From Alysiella sp. (GTDB lineage Bacteria > Pseudomonadota > Gammaproteobacteria > Burkholderiales > Neisseriaceae), in contig NZ_JAUNEC010000002.1 in the NCBI RefSeq assembly GCF_030525755.1, positions 55,716-119,715 of the forward strand: 64,000 nt of DNA, read 5' to 3'. Every line of letters begins with the position of its first letter. Position 1 is the stretch's first letter. The notes under the pieces are model-generated. The model searched no databases, was not told the origin of the DNA, and saw nothing but the letters and a program-made list of their open reading frames with translations. The translations under genes were made by a program, and so were the position numbers. This document shows, piece by piece, positions 1 through 8,451 of this stretch.

Positions 1-2324
1 TTGCTGGGGGTGTAGGTTTTACCGTCCCATACACTACCTGCATCGGCAAACAGGCTTAAACGCACGCTGCGACTGTCTTTAATGCCTGGAAATGGGAACA
101 GCAATTCAGCATTCACATTAACTGCATATGCACCACCATAGCTTTCTGTACTGCGTGAACCATCTACATCCACATCATATACTTTGGGTCCCAATGACCC
201 ACTTTCAAAACCGCGTACAGAACCTAAACCGCCTCCTGTTTGGTTAAACATGAAAGGCACTTCTTTGGTTTTGCCGTATTTGCCGCTGTATCCCAGTTGC
301 CCATTGAGCATTAACGTGAAATTGCGACTGAGTGGGAAATACCATGTTTGCTGATGACCAAATTGATAGTACTGAATACCACTTCCTGGCAAAGCCACTT
401 CGCCTGTTACATTGGCTTGATAACCTTGTGTGGGCCAGTAGGCATCATCGGTGGTATTGCGATACCAGCTAACCATGCCCTTATAAATCCAATTGCGACT
501 GCCATTTTCATCTACAAAACGCTGATAACGATATGGTGGATTGCTCAATAGTTTGACACCGATATGTTCCACACCTAAACCAAAATTCACGCGGTCGTAT
601 TCGGTGAATGGTATGCCCATAATGGTACTAAAACCATAACGGTTCATGCCATAATTGCGTGAGTTGCTTGACAGTTTATACGGTGCGTATTTGGAGCCGT
701 GTAAACTGTATGTCATGCTGACACCATCGGGGGTAAAATAGGGGTCGGTAAAAGAAAGATTGGCATTTTGGCGTACTTTACTGCGCGAGATGCTTAAAGC
801 GGTGGATTTGCCTGTACCAAATAAATTGTCTTGTGCTACGCTACCTGCCAATACCAAACCATCGTCTTGAGACCAACCCACAGAAGCATTTAGACTGCCT
901 GTATTGCGTTCTTTCACTTTAACTGCCAAATCCATTTGCTGCTCATCTTCGGGAACAGTGGCGGCTTGGATTTCCACGTCTTCAAAGTAGCCAAGTTGGC
1001 GCAAACGTCCAATGGAGCGGTCTATCTTGGATTGGTCGTATTGGGCGGCTTCCATTTGACGTAATTCACGGCGAATCACTTCATCACGGGTTTTGGTGTT
1101 GCCACTAATGGCAATGGTGCGAACCGCCACACGATTGCCAGGTGCTAATAGCGCGGTAACATCTAAAATATGACGACCTTTGTCATCAACGCGGCGTGTG
1201 GTTTCGGCACTTACTTGTGCATGGGCATAGCCCGCAGATTGAAGTTTGAAACGCATTTGCATTAATACGTTTTGTAAAGCATCGTAATCGCTGAGCTTGC
1301 CTGTTTTGAGTTTACTCATCAATTTTTGCAAATCGGATAAGGGGACTTCTTTGTGGTCGCCTGATATATTCATTTTGCCCCAATGGTACTTTTCACCTTC
1401 GTAAACTTTGATGGTAACTTCTTCTCGGTCTTTATTTTCATTAAATTGACGTTGTACATCATCATAATCAACACGGAAATCATAATAACCGTGCTCACGG
1501 TAAAATGTTTCTAAGCGAGCTTTATCTTGCCCAAATTTCTCCCATGAGAACACATCGCTTTTGGTCAACCACGCAAATAAACCACCATCTGTTAAATTAA
1601 TTTGACGGCGCAATCGTGAATCCGAAAAAACTTGATTGCCTTCAAAATCAATTTTTCTGACTTTGGTGGTTTCACCTTCTTCCACTTTAATGGTAATGGC
1701 AACGCGATTGCGCGACAGTTGCTGAACTTCGGGGGTAATGACCACATTGTGCTTCCCTTGTTCTTTGTATGCGCCATCTAGAGCACGTAAGGCACGTACC
1801 AAGATTTCTTGATTAAAAAAATCGCCTTTTGCCAAACCTGTACTTGCTAGAGCTTCTGTTGCGCGCTGTTCAGTAGTGGCATCAAATTGGCGCAGTTTTT
1901 CATCGTAGCTGATTTCTGCACGTTTGCCACCAATTAAATCATTGTCATTATGACCAATTGTTCCACGCATGGCAGACATTTGCTTCAAAATTGCATCATT
2001 GGTCAAAACTTTTGCACCTGTAATGGTTAAATCGCTGATAATCGGTCGCTCTTGCACGGTAACAATCAACATATCACCATTTTGTTCCAGCAGGACGTTC
2101 TCATAAAAACCACTGGCATGCAAACTGCGAATGATGTTTTCGCCAACTGCGTCTGTAAAATGGTCGCCTTCTTTAACTGGCATTAAGGAACGCACAGTGG
2201 TCTCGGAAGTGTGTTGTTCGCCTTCAATGCGAACCGAACCAATGGCAAAATCAGCAGCCCAAACTGGTGTGTTTAAGGTTAAACCCAAAGTTAGTATGCT
2301 GAAAGTGATTTTTTTTAATTTCAT
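1..2324 (-). CDS. bamA: Outer-membrane protein assembly factor BamA (3' end outside window)
   Basis: Central Omp85 subunit of the BAM complex, which folds and inserts beta-barrel proteins into the outer membrane. About 774 residues are visible. A signal peptide (MKLKKITFSILTL..., ending TPVWA) is followed by POTRA repeats over roughly residues 25-420 and then the beta-barrel, with the conserved VRGF motif (GGGLGSVRGF). The reading frame is still open at base 1. Neisserial BamA is near 800 residues, so only the last few tens of residues, including the C-terminal signal strand, are missing. The ATG lies 4 bp after the rseP stop, so the two genes are clearly cotranscribed. The rseP-bamA order is the usual neisserial one. 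Whether skp follows cannot be seen. Confidence 0.97.
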   Translation of the reverse strand, partial: MKLKKITFSILTLGLTLNTPVWAADFAIGSVRIEGEQHTSETTVRSLMPVKEGDHFTDAVGENIIRSLHASGFYENVLLEQNGDMLIVTVQERPIISDLTITGAKVLTNDAILKQMSAMRGTIGHNDNDLIGGKRAEISYDEKLRQFDATTEQRATEALASTGLAKGDFFNQEILVRALRALDGAYKEQGKHNVVITPEVQQLSRNRVAITIKVEEGETTKVRKIDFEGNQVFSDSRLRRQINLTDGGLFAWLTKSDVFSWEKFGQDKARLETFYREHGYYDFRVDYDDVQRQFNENKDREEVTIKVYEGEKYHWGKMNISGDHKEVPLSDLQKLMSKLKTGKLSDYDALQNVLMQMRFKLQSAGYAHAQVSAETTRRVDDKGRHILDVTALLAPGNRVAVRTIAISGNTKTRDEVIRRELRQMEAAQYDQSKIDRSIGRLRQLGYFEDVEIQAATVPEDEQQMDLAVKVKERNTGSLNASVGWSQDDGLVLAGSVAQDNLFGTGKSTALSISRSKVRQNANLSFTDPYFTPDGVSMTYSLHGSKYAPYKLSSNSRNYGMNRYGFSTIMGIPFTEYDRVNFGLGVEHIGVKLLSNPPYRYQRFVDENGSRNWIYKGMVSWYRNTTDDAYWPTQGYQANVTGEVALPGSGIQYYQFGHQQTWYFPLSRNFTLMLNGQLGYSGKYGKTKEVPFMFNQTGGGLGSVRGFESGSLGPKVYDVDVDGSRSTESYGGAYAVNVNAELLFPFPGIKDSRSVRLSLFADAGSVWDGKTYTPS

Positions 2325-2328
2325 GGTG

Positions 2329-3684
2329 TTATCCAAATAAACGCGTAATGTCGTTAAAGAAAGCCAAAATCATCATGGCAAGCATCACGGATACCCCGAA
2401 ACGCAAGCCCCATTCTTGCACGCGGTTGCTTAATGGTTTGCCACGTATCCATTCTATCGTATAGTAAACCAAATGTCCGCCGTCCAATACGGGAATAGGC
2501 AATAGATTCATGACACCCAAGCTGATGCTGACCAACGCGAGAAATTCCACATACGGTTGCCAGCCGATGCGTGCGGTTTGTCCTGCTACATCAGCAATCG
2601 TAACAGGACCTGAAATGTGGCTCAACGAGGCCTGTCCTGTTACCAATTTACCAAAAAATTCCGTGGTTAAAACGGTGTACCCAACCATTTTATCCCAACC
2701 CAATTGTACTGCTTCGCCCAAAGTAGGGTAGAAATGTTGCCGAACGTGTTTTGTCCATATTTCATCGCTTGCTGGCGACAAACCCACATAACCCACAATT
2801 TTGCTTTTATCAGGCGATTCTCGGCTTTCAGGCAGCATATGTGTGTGCATTTCCTTGCCATTACGCAAATAAGTGATGTGTAAATTGCGTCCCGCATTTT
2901 CGCGTACTATTTTCGTCCATGCATCCCAAGTTGGCGTGGTTATACCGTTAATGGCAATGATTTTATCACCTGCTTGTAGACCCGCTTTTTCGGCAGGCTT
3001 TCCCTTTACCACCATGCCAATATGTTCAGTTTGGCGATAAGGACTCATGCCTAAACCTAAATGGCGTTTGGCAATGGCTTCTGCTTCTGGTGTACCTGCT
3101 GCATCAATAACGCGTTTTGCTTGCTGCCCATCAACTGTTTGCACTAGCACATTGATTGGACCTGCTTCCAAATCCAAAATCATTTGCGTTTGGGCATTGG
3201 CAAAATTATCTACAACCCTACCATTCACCGTTAAAATTTTATCGCCTGCCTGAAAACCTGCTTTTTGAGCAATGGTTTGTGGATAAACCGTACCCACATA
3301 AGGACGCAATTCGCTGACACCGCCCACACCAAAACTGAATGCATACAGTAAAACTGCCAATACCAAATTGGTCAATGGACCTGCGGCAACTACGGCGATG
3401 CGTTTGAGTGGATGTTGTTTATCAAACGCATAAGGTAAATCGGCTTCATCAACATTGCCTTCTCGTGTGTCCACCATTTTAACGTAGCCACCCAATGGAA
3501 TGGGCGCGAGACACCATTCAATATTACGCCAAGTTTTATTCAAAAACGGTTTGCCAAAGCCAACTGAAAAACGCAGCACTTTGATGCCGCACAAACGCGC
3601 AACAATCAAATGCCCCAACTCATGTAGACTAACCAAAAGTAAAATTGCCACCAAAAAAGCAATAATAGTTTGAATTAAAGACAA
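2329..3684 (-). CDS. rseP: RIP zinc metalloprotease RseP (site-2 protease)
   Basis: Inner-membrane intramembrane protease that cleaves transmembrane substrates such as anti-sigma factors and signal-peptide remnants. It has 451 residues. The zinc-binding HELGH is at residues 21-25 in the first membrane segment, two PDZ domains lie around residues 115-290, and the second active-site motif NLLPIPVLDGG is near residue 395. The only plausible start is TTG at 3684, because upstream in-frame codons soon reach a stop; an AGGTAAC-like ribosome site precedes it. Length and sequence match neisserial RseP closely. bamA starts 4 bp downstream, so envelope protease and barrel assembly are coupled. A palindromic DUS (3717-3731) sits just upstream of the start. 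Confidence 0.97.
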   Translation of the reverse strand: MSLIQTIIAFLVAILLLVSLHELGHLIVARLCGIKVLRFSVGFGKPFLNKTWRNIEWCLAPIPLGGYVKMVDTREGNVDEADLPYAFDKQHPLKRIAVVAAGPLTNLVLAVLLYAFSFGVGGVSELRPYVGTVYPQTIAQKAGFQAGDKILTVNGRVVDNFANAQTQMILDLEAGPINVLVQTVDGQQAKRVIDAAGTPEAEAIAKRHLGLGMSPYRQTEHIGMVVKGKPAEKAGLQAGDKIIAINGITTPTWDAWTKIVRENAGRNLHITYLRNGKEMHTHMLPESRESPDKSKIVGYVGLSPASDEIWTKHVRQHFYPTLGEAVQLGWDKMVGYTVLTTEFFGKLVTGQASLSHISGPVTIADVAGQTARIGWQPYVEFLALVSISLGVMNLLPIPVLDGGHLVYYTIEWIRGKPLSNRVQEWGLRFGVSVMLAMMILAFFNDITRLFG

Positions 3685-3716
3685 AAATGTTACCTATATC
3701 ATGTGATGACTTGCTT

Positions 3717-3731
3717 TTCAGGCTGCCTGAA
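3717..3731. repeat. Palindromic dual-dialect DNA uptake sequence (representative)
   Basis: The 15-mer TTCAGGCTGCCTGAA reads AGGCTGCCTGAA (Simonsiella dialect) on one strand and AGGCAGCCTGAA (Kingella dialect) on the other. The same 15-mer, in one or the other orientation, starts at 3717, 5041, 9470, 10756, 11404, 14777, 24764, 35286, 39397, 41216 and 43868. Single-dialect 12-mers are far more numerous throughout the window. DUS are bound by the minor pilin ComP during natural transformation. Confidence 0.9.
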
Positions 3732-3783
3732 AAAGACAAAATCAATGTTTAAATGAGAAAGAAACGCAAGAATACCAGTTTTA

Positions 3784-4185
3784 TCAAGGTTTTTCCACAA
3801 TCGCCTTGCCAATCGGTGCCAGCGCAATCATCGCCAATTTAATGTGTTGTATGCCAAACGGAATGCCAATAATGGTTATGAAACAAGCCAATGCCGAAGA
3901 AAGATGACCAATTGCCAACCAAATACCCGCAAAAATAAACCAAATCACATTACCCAATAAACCCAATGCACCCGTTCCAATGTCTTTCTGACCTGTAAGC
4001 AATCTTCTGTCTACTGCTTCACGTCCAAAAGGCCACAGGGCAAATTGTCCCATCACAAAACACGCTCGCGCCCACGGTAAACCAATAATGGTAATTGCCA
4101 TGATGATACCAGCCAGCCACCAACCCAAAGCCATGAAAAAGCCGCCCAGTACAAACCATAAAATATTCATGATGAAACGCATCAT
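3784..4185 (-). CDS. YccF-family inner-membrane protein
   Basis: Small membrane protein of 133 residues with two copies of the YccF domain. Each has the pattern hydrophobic segment, then IIGLPWARACF or IIGIPFGIQHI (near residues 33-43 and 104-114), typical of the family. Four hydrophobic segments are visible. The start ATG at 4185 is directly preceded by AAAGGGAAA; a second ATG follows at once and a third is at codon 6. The biochemical role of YccF proteins is not established. The gene lies between lpxA and rseP on the same strand. In Neisseria, as I recall it, skp, lpxD, fabZ and lpxA follow bamA instead, so its place in an envelope block is a local rearrangement. Confidence 0.9.
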   Translation of the reverse strand: MMRFIMNILWFVLGGFFMALGWWLAGIIMAITIIGLPWARACFVMGQFALWPFGREAVDRRLLTGQKDIGTGALGLLGNVIWFIFAGIWLAIGHLSSALACFITIIGIPFGIQHIKLAMIALAPIGKAIVEKP

Positions 4186-4252
4186 TTTCCCTTTCTGTTT
4201 TCATGCTGTCTGAAAAGTATTATTCCTTTATTTTCAGTAATGTAGATAATAT

Positions 4253-5029
4253 TTAACGAATAATCCCACGTTTGGAATCGGTCAAAAAGTTGCGCAAAAT
4301 TTGCAATTCGCTGTGTTGCATGGCTTGTTGGTCAATCAGTTTTTTGGCTTCGTCCAGCGACAAATCACGCAAGTAAATGTCTTTGTAGGCGTTTTTCACA
4401 TTCGCAATTTGCTCGGCAGTAAAACCATTGCGGCGCATACCTTCGCTGTTCAAACCTGCAGGCTCGGCACGATAACCCGATGCCATAAAATACGGCGGCA
4501 CATCTTTATGTACCCCTGCCGCAAATGCCGTCATTGCATACGCCCCTATGCGGCAAAATTGAAACACCAACGTGTACCCCCCCAATACTACATAATCGCC
4601 AATTTCAACGTGTCCCGCCAAACTCGCATTGTTCGCAAAAATCGTGTGGTTGCCCACCACACAATCGTGTGCCAAATGACAGTATGCCATTATCCAGTTG
4701 TCATCGCCCAAGCGTGTTTCGCCTATGCCCGTTACCGTGCCTGTGTTGAAGGTGGTAAATTCGCGTATGGTATTGCTGTTGCCGATAATCAGGCGCGTGG
4801 GTTCATCGCGATATTTTTTGTCTTGTGGCTGTGCGCCCAAGCTGGCAAACTGGAAAATTTTATTGTTTTCGCCAATTTGCGTGTGTCCTTCAACCACAAC
4901 GTGTGCGCCAATTTCGGTGTTTGCGCCAATTTGCACGTTTGCACCGATAGTGGAATACGCGCCTACTTTGACGCTGCTGTCCAATTCGGCTTTGGGGTCT
5001 ATGATGGCGGTGGGATGGATTAAAGTCAT
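4253..5029 (-). CDS. lpxA: UDP-N-acetylglucosamine acyltransferase LpxA
   Basis: First enzyme of lipid A synthesis: it moves a 3-hydroxyacyl chain from ACP to the 3-hydroxyl of UDP-GlcNAc in the cytoplasm. It has 258 residues, the normal length. A left-handed beta-helix of hexapeptide repeats fills about residues 1-185 and a helical C-terminus follows. The catalytic histidine region [11 protein letters not shown] lies near residues 118-128. ATG at 5029. A palindromic DUS occupies 5041-5055, directly upstream of the start. fabZ, which makes the same class of ACP substrates available to fatty acid synthesis, is the next gene upstream on the same strand. Confidence 0.97.
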   Translation of the reverse strand: MTLIHPTAIIDPKAELDSSVKVGAYSTIGANVQIGANTEIGAHVVVEGHTQIGENNKIFQFASLGAQPQDKKYRDEPTRLIIGNSNTIREFTTFNTGTVTGIGETRLGDDNWIMAYCHLAHDCVVGNHTIFANNASLAGHVEIGDYVVLGGYTLVFQFCRIGAYAMTAFAAGVHKDVPPYFMASGYRAEPAGLNSEGMRRNGFTAEQIANVKNAYKDIYLRDLSLDEAKKLIDQQAMQHSELQILRNFLTDSKRGIIR

Positions 5030-5133
5030 GGGGATTTCCTTTCAGGCTGCCTGAAAATAATTAAAGATGCATTAATTATGCTTAGTTAAAGAGATGTTTC
5101 AGGCAGCCCATTGATTTTAAGGCTGCCTGAAAA

Positions 5134-5592
5134 TCAGGCTTGCACCTTGCGTTTGGCACACATGATTTCTGCTTCTACCGCCAATTCTCCATCAACCGTT
5201 GCAAGGGCTTTGAATTTGCCAATGCCACGTTTACTTTGCAACAATTCAATCTCAAATTGCAAACGATCGCCTGGTATCACTTGGCGTTTAAAACGCGCAT
5301 TGTCAATGCCCGCAAAAAAATAGATTTCATCAGGGTTGCGACCCCCTTCGGTTAAAATAGCCAATGCGCCACAAGCTTGTGCCATCGCTTCAATAATCAA
5401 CACGCCGGGCATCACAGGAAAATCAGGGAAATGTCCTTGAAACTGTGGTTCATTCATGCTGATGTTTTTAATAGCGGTTAAACTTTTACCGCTTTCAAAT
5501 GCGGTAATTCTGTCTAACAACATAAATGGGTAACGGTGTGGAATGAGTTTTTGAATGTCTTTGGCTTCAATCGGTAATGCGGTAGATTGCAT
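5134..5592 (-). CDS. fabZ: 3-hydroxyacyl-ACP dehydratase FabZ
   Basis: Hot-dog fold dehydratase of type II fatty acid synthesis, converting 3-hydroxyacyl-ACP to trans-2-enoyl-ACP. It has 152 residues. The substrate-tunnel start ([14 protein letters not shown], about residues 16-29) and the catalytic segment [20 protein letters not shown] (catalytic His and Glu) are intact. It competes with LpxA and LpxD for 3-hydroxyacyl-ACP, so its linkage to lpxA makes metabolic sense. About 100 bp containing two inverted DUS (5099-5135) separate it from lpxA; these may weaken readthrough. Confidence 0.97.
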   Translation of the reverse strand: MQSTALPIEAKDIQKLIPHRYPFMLLDRITAFESGKSLTAIKNISMNEPQFQGHFPDFPVMPGVLIIEAMAQACGALAILTEGGRNPDEIYFFAGIDNARFKRQVIPGDRLQFEIELLQSKRGIGKFKALATVDGELAVEAEIMCAKRKVQA

Positions 5593-5641
5593 AAATTTTC
5601 CTGTCTATATTTAAAACATCAAAGCAAATTGCCTATTTTGT

Positions 5642-5741
5642 GACCGTTTGAAATTAAAAATAAATACAGCATACCAGCTCCTTATGTGCGAGATGTACAC
5701 GTCAGTTACTGTTGCCTTATCCGTATTAATTTCAAACGATC
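5642..5741. mobile_element. Correia-like small inverted-repeat element
   Basis: About 100 bp with matching ends: GACCGTTTGAAATTAAAAAT on the left and TATTAATTTCAAACGATC on the right. The middle carries a short segment with 'cttatgtgcgagatgtacac'. Length, inverted ends and internal motifs match the other small elements of this window (see 29713-29817). It has no coding capacity and is a MITE-type element by structure. It lies upstream of fabZ. Confidence 0.55.
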
Positions 5742-5813
5742 TATGTAAAGAAAAAAGATATTTTACTCTATTTCAAGCTGCCTGAAATAGAGTAACAATG
5801 CCACATTGTCTTT

Positions 5814-5927
5814 TATAGTCGTCCAAAATACAAGCGGTACAGCGTTCCAATGTCCTGATGCACTTCTCGTACATAGTGGACGTTACGTTGTTAGCCATCT
5901 TGTTTGCGTTCATCTTAAATGACCATA
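5814..5927. mobile_element. Correia-like small inverted-repeat element
   Basis: The left part, TATAGTCGTCC followed by 'caagcggtacagcgttcc', is closely related to the element at 40063-40213. The right end is 'aaatgaccata'. About 114 bp, non-coding. Together with the element at 5642-5741 it fills most of the 425-bp gap between rpsI and fabZ. The rest of that gap shows only a DUS-like hairpin near 5770-5793. Confidence 0.5.
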
Positions 5928-5975
5928 AGTAATGTAATCTTTTTTTCAAAAATTGATTATAACGTGCAATAAAAT

Positions 5976-6005
5976 AAAACGCCCCAAATTAAATTGGGGC
6001 GTTTT
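5976..6005 (-). terminator. Intrinsic terminator after rpsI
   Basis: Perfect stem AAAACGCCCCAAATT / AATTTGGGGCGTTTT followed on the minus strand by A/T-rich sequence. It lies 12 bp beyond the rpsI stop codon. Confidence 0.85.
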
Positions 6006-6017
6006 ATAAAACACATA

Positions 6018-6410
6018 TTAACGTTTAGAGAATTGTTTCGCGCGACGTGCTTTACGCAAACCAGCTTTCTTACGCTCAACTTCACGTGCATCACGAGTAA
6101 CAAAACCAGCAGCAGACAAAGATGCTTTCAAAGTGGCATCGTAGTCAATCAAAGCGCGAGTAATGCCATGACGAATTGCGCCAGATTGACCTGTTTCGCC
6201 ACCGCCTGTTACGTTTACTTTGATGTCAAACGCTTCCAAGTTTTCGGTCAAAGCCAAAGGTTGGCGTACCACCATGCGGCTGGTTTCACGCGCGAAAAAT
6301 TCATCAACAGGGCGACCATTTACGATGATTTGACCTGTGCCTTTTTGCAAGAACACACGAGCCACAGAGCTTTTGCGGCGACCTGTACCGTAGTAATATT
6401 TACCGTTCAT
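6018..6410 (-). CDS. rpsI: 30S ribosomal protein S9
   Basis: Small-subunit ribosomal protein of 130 residues whose C-terminal tail reaches the P-site tRNA. The sequence has the family start [16 protein letters not shown], the [15 protein letters not shown] segment and the invariant basic C-terminus ending FSKR. It is 18 bp downstream of rplM, the conserved L13-S9 operon. The long plus-strand reading frame across both genes (5994-6848) is only a shadow. Confidence 0.99.
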   Translation of the reverse strand: MNGKYYYGTGRRKSSVARVFLQKGTGQIIVNGRPVDEFFARETSRMVVRQPLALTENLEAFDIKVNVTGGGETGQSGAIRHGITRALIDYDATLKASLSAAGFVTRDAREVERKKAGLRKARRAKQFSKR

Positions 6411-6428
6411 TTATTTGTGTCCTTACAA

Positions 6429-6860
6429 TTATTTCAATTCCAAAACTTTGGGTTGTTGTGCTGCGTGTTGGTGTTCGGCACCTGCATACACTTTCAATTT
6501 TTTAATCATGGCGTAACCCAAAGGACCTTTTGGCAACATGCCTTTTACGGCTTTTTCCAATGCGCGACCTGGGAATTGCTCTTGCATTTCGCGGAAAGTG
6601 CGTTGGTACAAACCACCTGCATAACCAGAGTGGCGATAGTAAATTTTGCCTTCGTTTTTGTTGCCTGTTACGCGCAATTTGTCGGCGTTAATCACGATGA
6701 TGTAGTCGCCTGTATCAACGTGTGGGGTGTATTCAGGTTTGTGTTTGCCACGCAAACGGCTGGCAACTTCGGCTGCAATGCGACCCAATACTTTATCGGT
6801 TGCGTCAATCACAAACCATTCGCGTTGCACTTCGTGCGGTTTCGCTGAAAAGGTTTTCAT
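6429..6860 (-). CDS. rplM: 50S ribosomal protein L13
   Basis: Early-assembling large-subunit protein of 143 residues. Recognisable blocks are [19 protein letters not shown] (about 15-33), the [10 protein letters not shown] segment and [18 protein letters not shown] (about 109-126). It is the first gene of the rplM-rpsI operon, with a strong sigma-70 type promoter 40-70 bp upstream (6899-6927) and a short leader. Confidence 0.99.
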   Translation of the reverse strand: MKTFSAKPHEVQREWFVIDATDKVLGRIAAEVASRLRGKHKPEYTPHVDTGDYIIVINADKLRVTGNKNEGKIYYRHSGYAGGLYQRTFREMQEQFPGRALEKAVKGMLPKGPLGYAMIKKLKVYAGAEHQHAAQQPKVLELK

Positions 6861-6898
6861 GAGATAAGTCCAATTTAGATTACGAATAGAAACCGATG

Positions 6899-6927
6899 AT
6901 TTTAGGCACTTTCAGGCAGACTGTCAA
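6899..6927 (-). promoter_or_regulatory. Sigma-70 promoter of rplM-rpsI
   Basis: On the minus strand a consensus -35 TTGACA (6922-6927), a 17-bp spacer and -10 TAAAAT (6899-6904). A DUS with one mismatch (AGTCTGCCTGAA) sits inside the spacer. Confidence 0.8.
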
Positions 6928-7001
6928 TGCTTTACTTGACTTGTGTGTTTATTCTGCGTTCTATTGTCTGTTTATTGTCATTTTCAGGTGGTCTAAAAAG
7001 A

Positions 7002-7027
7002 AAACCACCCAATAATATGGGTGGTTT
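7002..7027 (-). terminator. Intrinsic terminator after 6S RNA
   Basis: Nine-bp stem AAACCACCC / GGGTGGTTT with an 8-base loop. On the minus strand it is followed by TTCTTTTTAG, just beyond the 6S RNA 3' end. Confidence 0.8.
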
Positions 7028-7029
7028 CA

Positions 7030-7212
7030 CACTGAACCCCGCGAATGCCGTTCCAGCTGAATCCGCTTGAACCTTGTTAACAAGGTGGTCATCTCGGGTG
7101 GCTTCGGGTGCATTCCGACAAAGGGATTGCTCGCGCCCACCACAGCTCCCGACAACCGAAGCAAACTTATTGGTTCAAGGAAATGTATGCCTTCACATGC
7201 ATCGCAGGGAAT
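7030..7212 (-). ncRNA. ssrS: 6S RNA
   Basis: 6S RNA binds sigma-70 RNA polymerase by mimicking an open promoter and dampens transcription in stationary phase. Evidence is structural and positional. On the minus strand the 5' segment CCCTGCGATGC pairs with GCATTCGCGGGG at the 3' end (one bulge) to close a roughly 180-nt RNA. The 3' half has CACCTTG...AAGGTTCAAG followed by a G/C-rich arm, as in E. coli 6S RNA. A terminator follows. The gene lies directly downstream of zapA, the classical zapA-ssrS arrangement of proteobacteria. Exact ends are approximate. Confidence 0.88.
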
Positions 7213-7220
7213 TTAGACAG

Positions 7221-7526
7221 TTAGCCAACTTTTAAGGTTTTATCGCAAAGTTCTAGCAATTCGGTTATTTTACGTTGCTCCGCTTCATTTGGCAATGGCG
7301 TAATAGTTTTGTTTTTATCGGCTGTTTTTAATAAATCATGCGTTAAGTTTAAGGCAGCCATAATTGCCACTTTTTCTGATTCCATATTCAAACCTGCGTT
7401 TTGAATGGCTTGAATTTTTTGGTTCAGTAATTCAACCGCTTTGAGTAAAGTTGCGCGTTCACTTTCGGGTGTACCAATCGTAAATTGGCGACCCAATATT
7501 TCTACACTAATTTGTTCAATGCTCAT
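7221..7526 (-). CDS. zapA: Cell division protein ZapA
   Basis: Small cytoplasmic protein of 101 residues that bundles FtsZ filaments and, in other bacteria, links the Z-ring to ZapB. The N-terminal globular part (ISVEILGRQFTIGTPESE) and the C-terminal dimerising helix (NMESEKVAIMAALNLTHDLL) match the family. Its start overlaps the end of the upstream coiled-coil gene by 4 bp (ATGA type), so translation is probably coupled. The order gpsA - coiled-coil gene - zapA - ssrS is compact and on one strand. Confidence 0.95.
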   Translation of the reverse strand: MSIEQISVEILGRQFTIGTPESERATLLKAVELLNQKIQAIQNAGLNMESEKVAIMAALNLTHDLLKTADKNKTITPLPNEAEQRKITELLELCDKTLKVG

Positions 7527-8446
7527 GCTTCACCCTTTTCCTTTTCATGTTCTGGCACAGGTAAACGCGCTAATAAAACACGAATATTTTCGGCATTTTG
7601 TTCCAATAATGCGCGGTACGCACGATTTTGTGCTTGTAATTTGACTACTTGCTGCTGCACAACTGCCGTTTCTTCACGCAAACGTTCTTTCTGCACATTC
7701 ATGGCCTGAGTTAAATCATTTAGACTTTGTTCATGCTGTTTGCCTAACATGGCATATTCAATACGAAAACGCTCGGTTTCTTGCGCCAGTTTTGCTTCAA
7801 ATTGTGATTGTTGTTCTGTCAAATGACTTTGTTGCTCGGCAATTTTTTGTTCTGTTTCGGTTTTTTGTTGGCTTAAATCCTGTAATGCATTTGCCAACTT
7901 TGTTTCCAGTTCCATCGTAGAAGCAAGCTGTGCTGTCAACTGATTTTCTGCATCTTCTGCACGTTTTTTGGCATCATTAAACAAAGAGGTGGTTTGCTCT
8001 ACATCGGTTTGCAAAACTTGTAATTTCAATTCCAAACTACTGATGCGCTCTTGCGCTGCTGCCATTTGCTGCTCGGCATCTACAACTTTGCTTTCCCATT
8101 CGGTGCGTACAGCTTCGTTTTTTTCACGCCAGTCTTTGTCTTTGTTCTGAATGGTATTGTGTAAAAAAGCAATCTGGTCGCGCAAATTCAAACGTTCTTT
8201 TTCAAGCAGCTGAATTTCCTGCTGTTGATGCGCGAGCGTTTTTTCCAATTCACTTTGATGAACAGTTGGTGCAGGACGATTTAAGGCTTTTTCTAATTCT
8301 TGACTCTGTTTGAATAAATCTTGCTTACTCAATGCTAATTCATCGCGCAGACGGTGATTATCGGCACGTAATTTATTGATTTTATCTACTAAGCCACGCA
8401 CTCGGCTTTCTAATTGTTCCAATGACGGATTAATTTTATTGTCCAT
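7523..8446 (-). CDS. Long coiled-coil protein with ZapB-like N-terminus, zapA partner
   Basis: 307 residues, almost all heptad-like alpha helix rich in Q, E, K and L, so an extended cytoplasmic coiled coil. The first 40 or so residues (LESRVRGLVDKINKLRADNH followed by RLRDEL) resemble the short ZapB-like or TIGR02449-type proteins encoded next to zapA in many proteobacteria. Those are only about 65-80 residues, so this one is roughly four times longer. No signal peptide or membrane segment is seen. It overlaps zapA by 4 bp and starts 5 bp after the gpsA stop. A role in Z-ring scaffolding is inferred from context and fold type, not from a known orthologue. Confidence 0.75.
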   Translation of the reverse strand: MDNKINPSLEQLESRVRGLVDKINKLRADNHRLRDELALSKQDLFKQSQELEKALNRPAPTVHQSELEKTLAHQQQEIQLLEKERLNLRDQIAFLHNTIQNKDKDWREKNEAVRTEWESKVVDAEQQMAAAQERISSLELKLQVLQTDVEQTTSLFNDAKKRAEDAENQLTAQLASTMELETKLANALQDLSQQKTETEQKIAEQQSHLTEQQSQFEAKLAQETERFRIEYAMLGKQHEQSLNDLTQAMNVQKERLREETAVVQQQVVKLQAQNRAYRALLEQNAENIRVLLARLPVPEHEKEKGEA

Positions 8447-8451
8447 TCTGT

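Noticed and set aside
4301..5023. 240-codon plus-strand frame opposite lpxA
   Set aside because: Hexapeptide repeats on the minus strand leave the complement open; no domain seen.
5994..6848. 284-codon plus-strand frame opposite rpsI-rplM
   Set aside because: Opposite two highly conserved ribosomal protein genes; rich in Phe, Cys and His as expected for a shadow.
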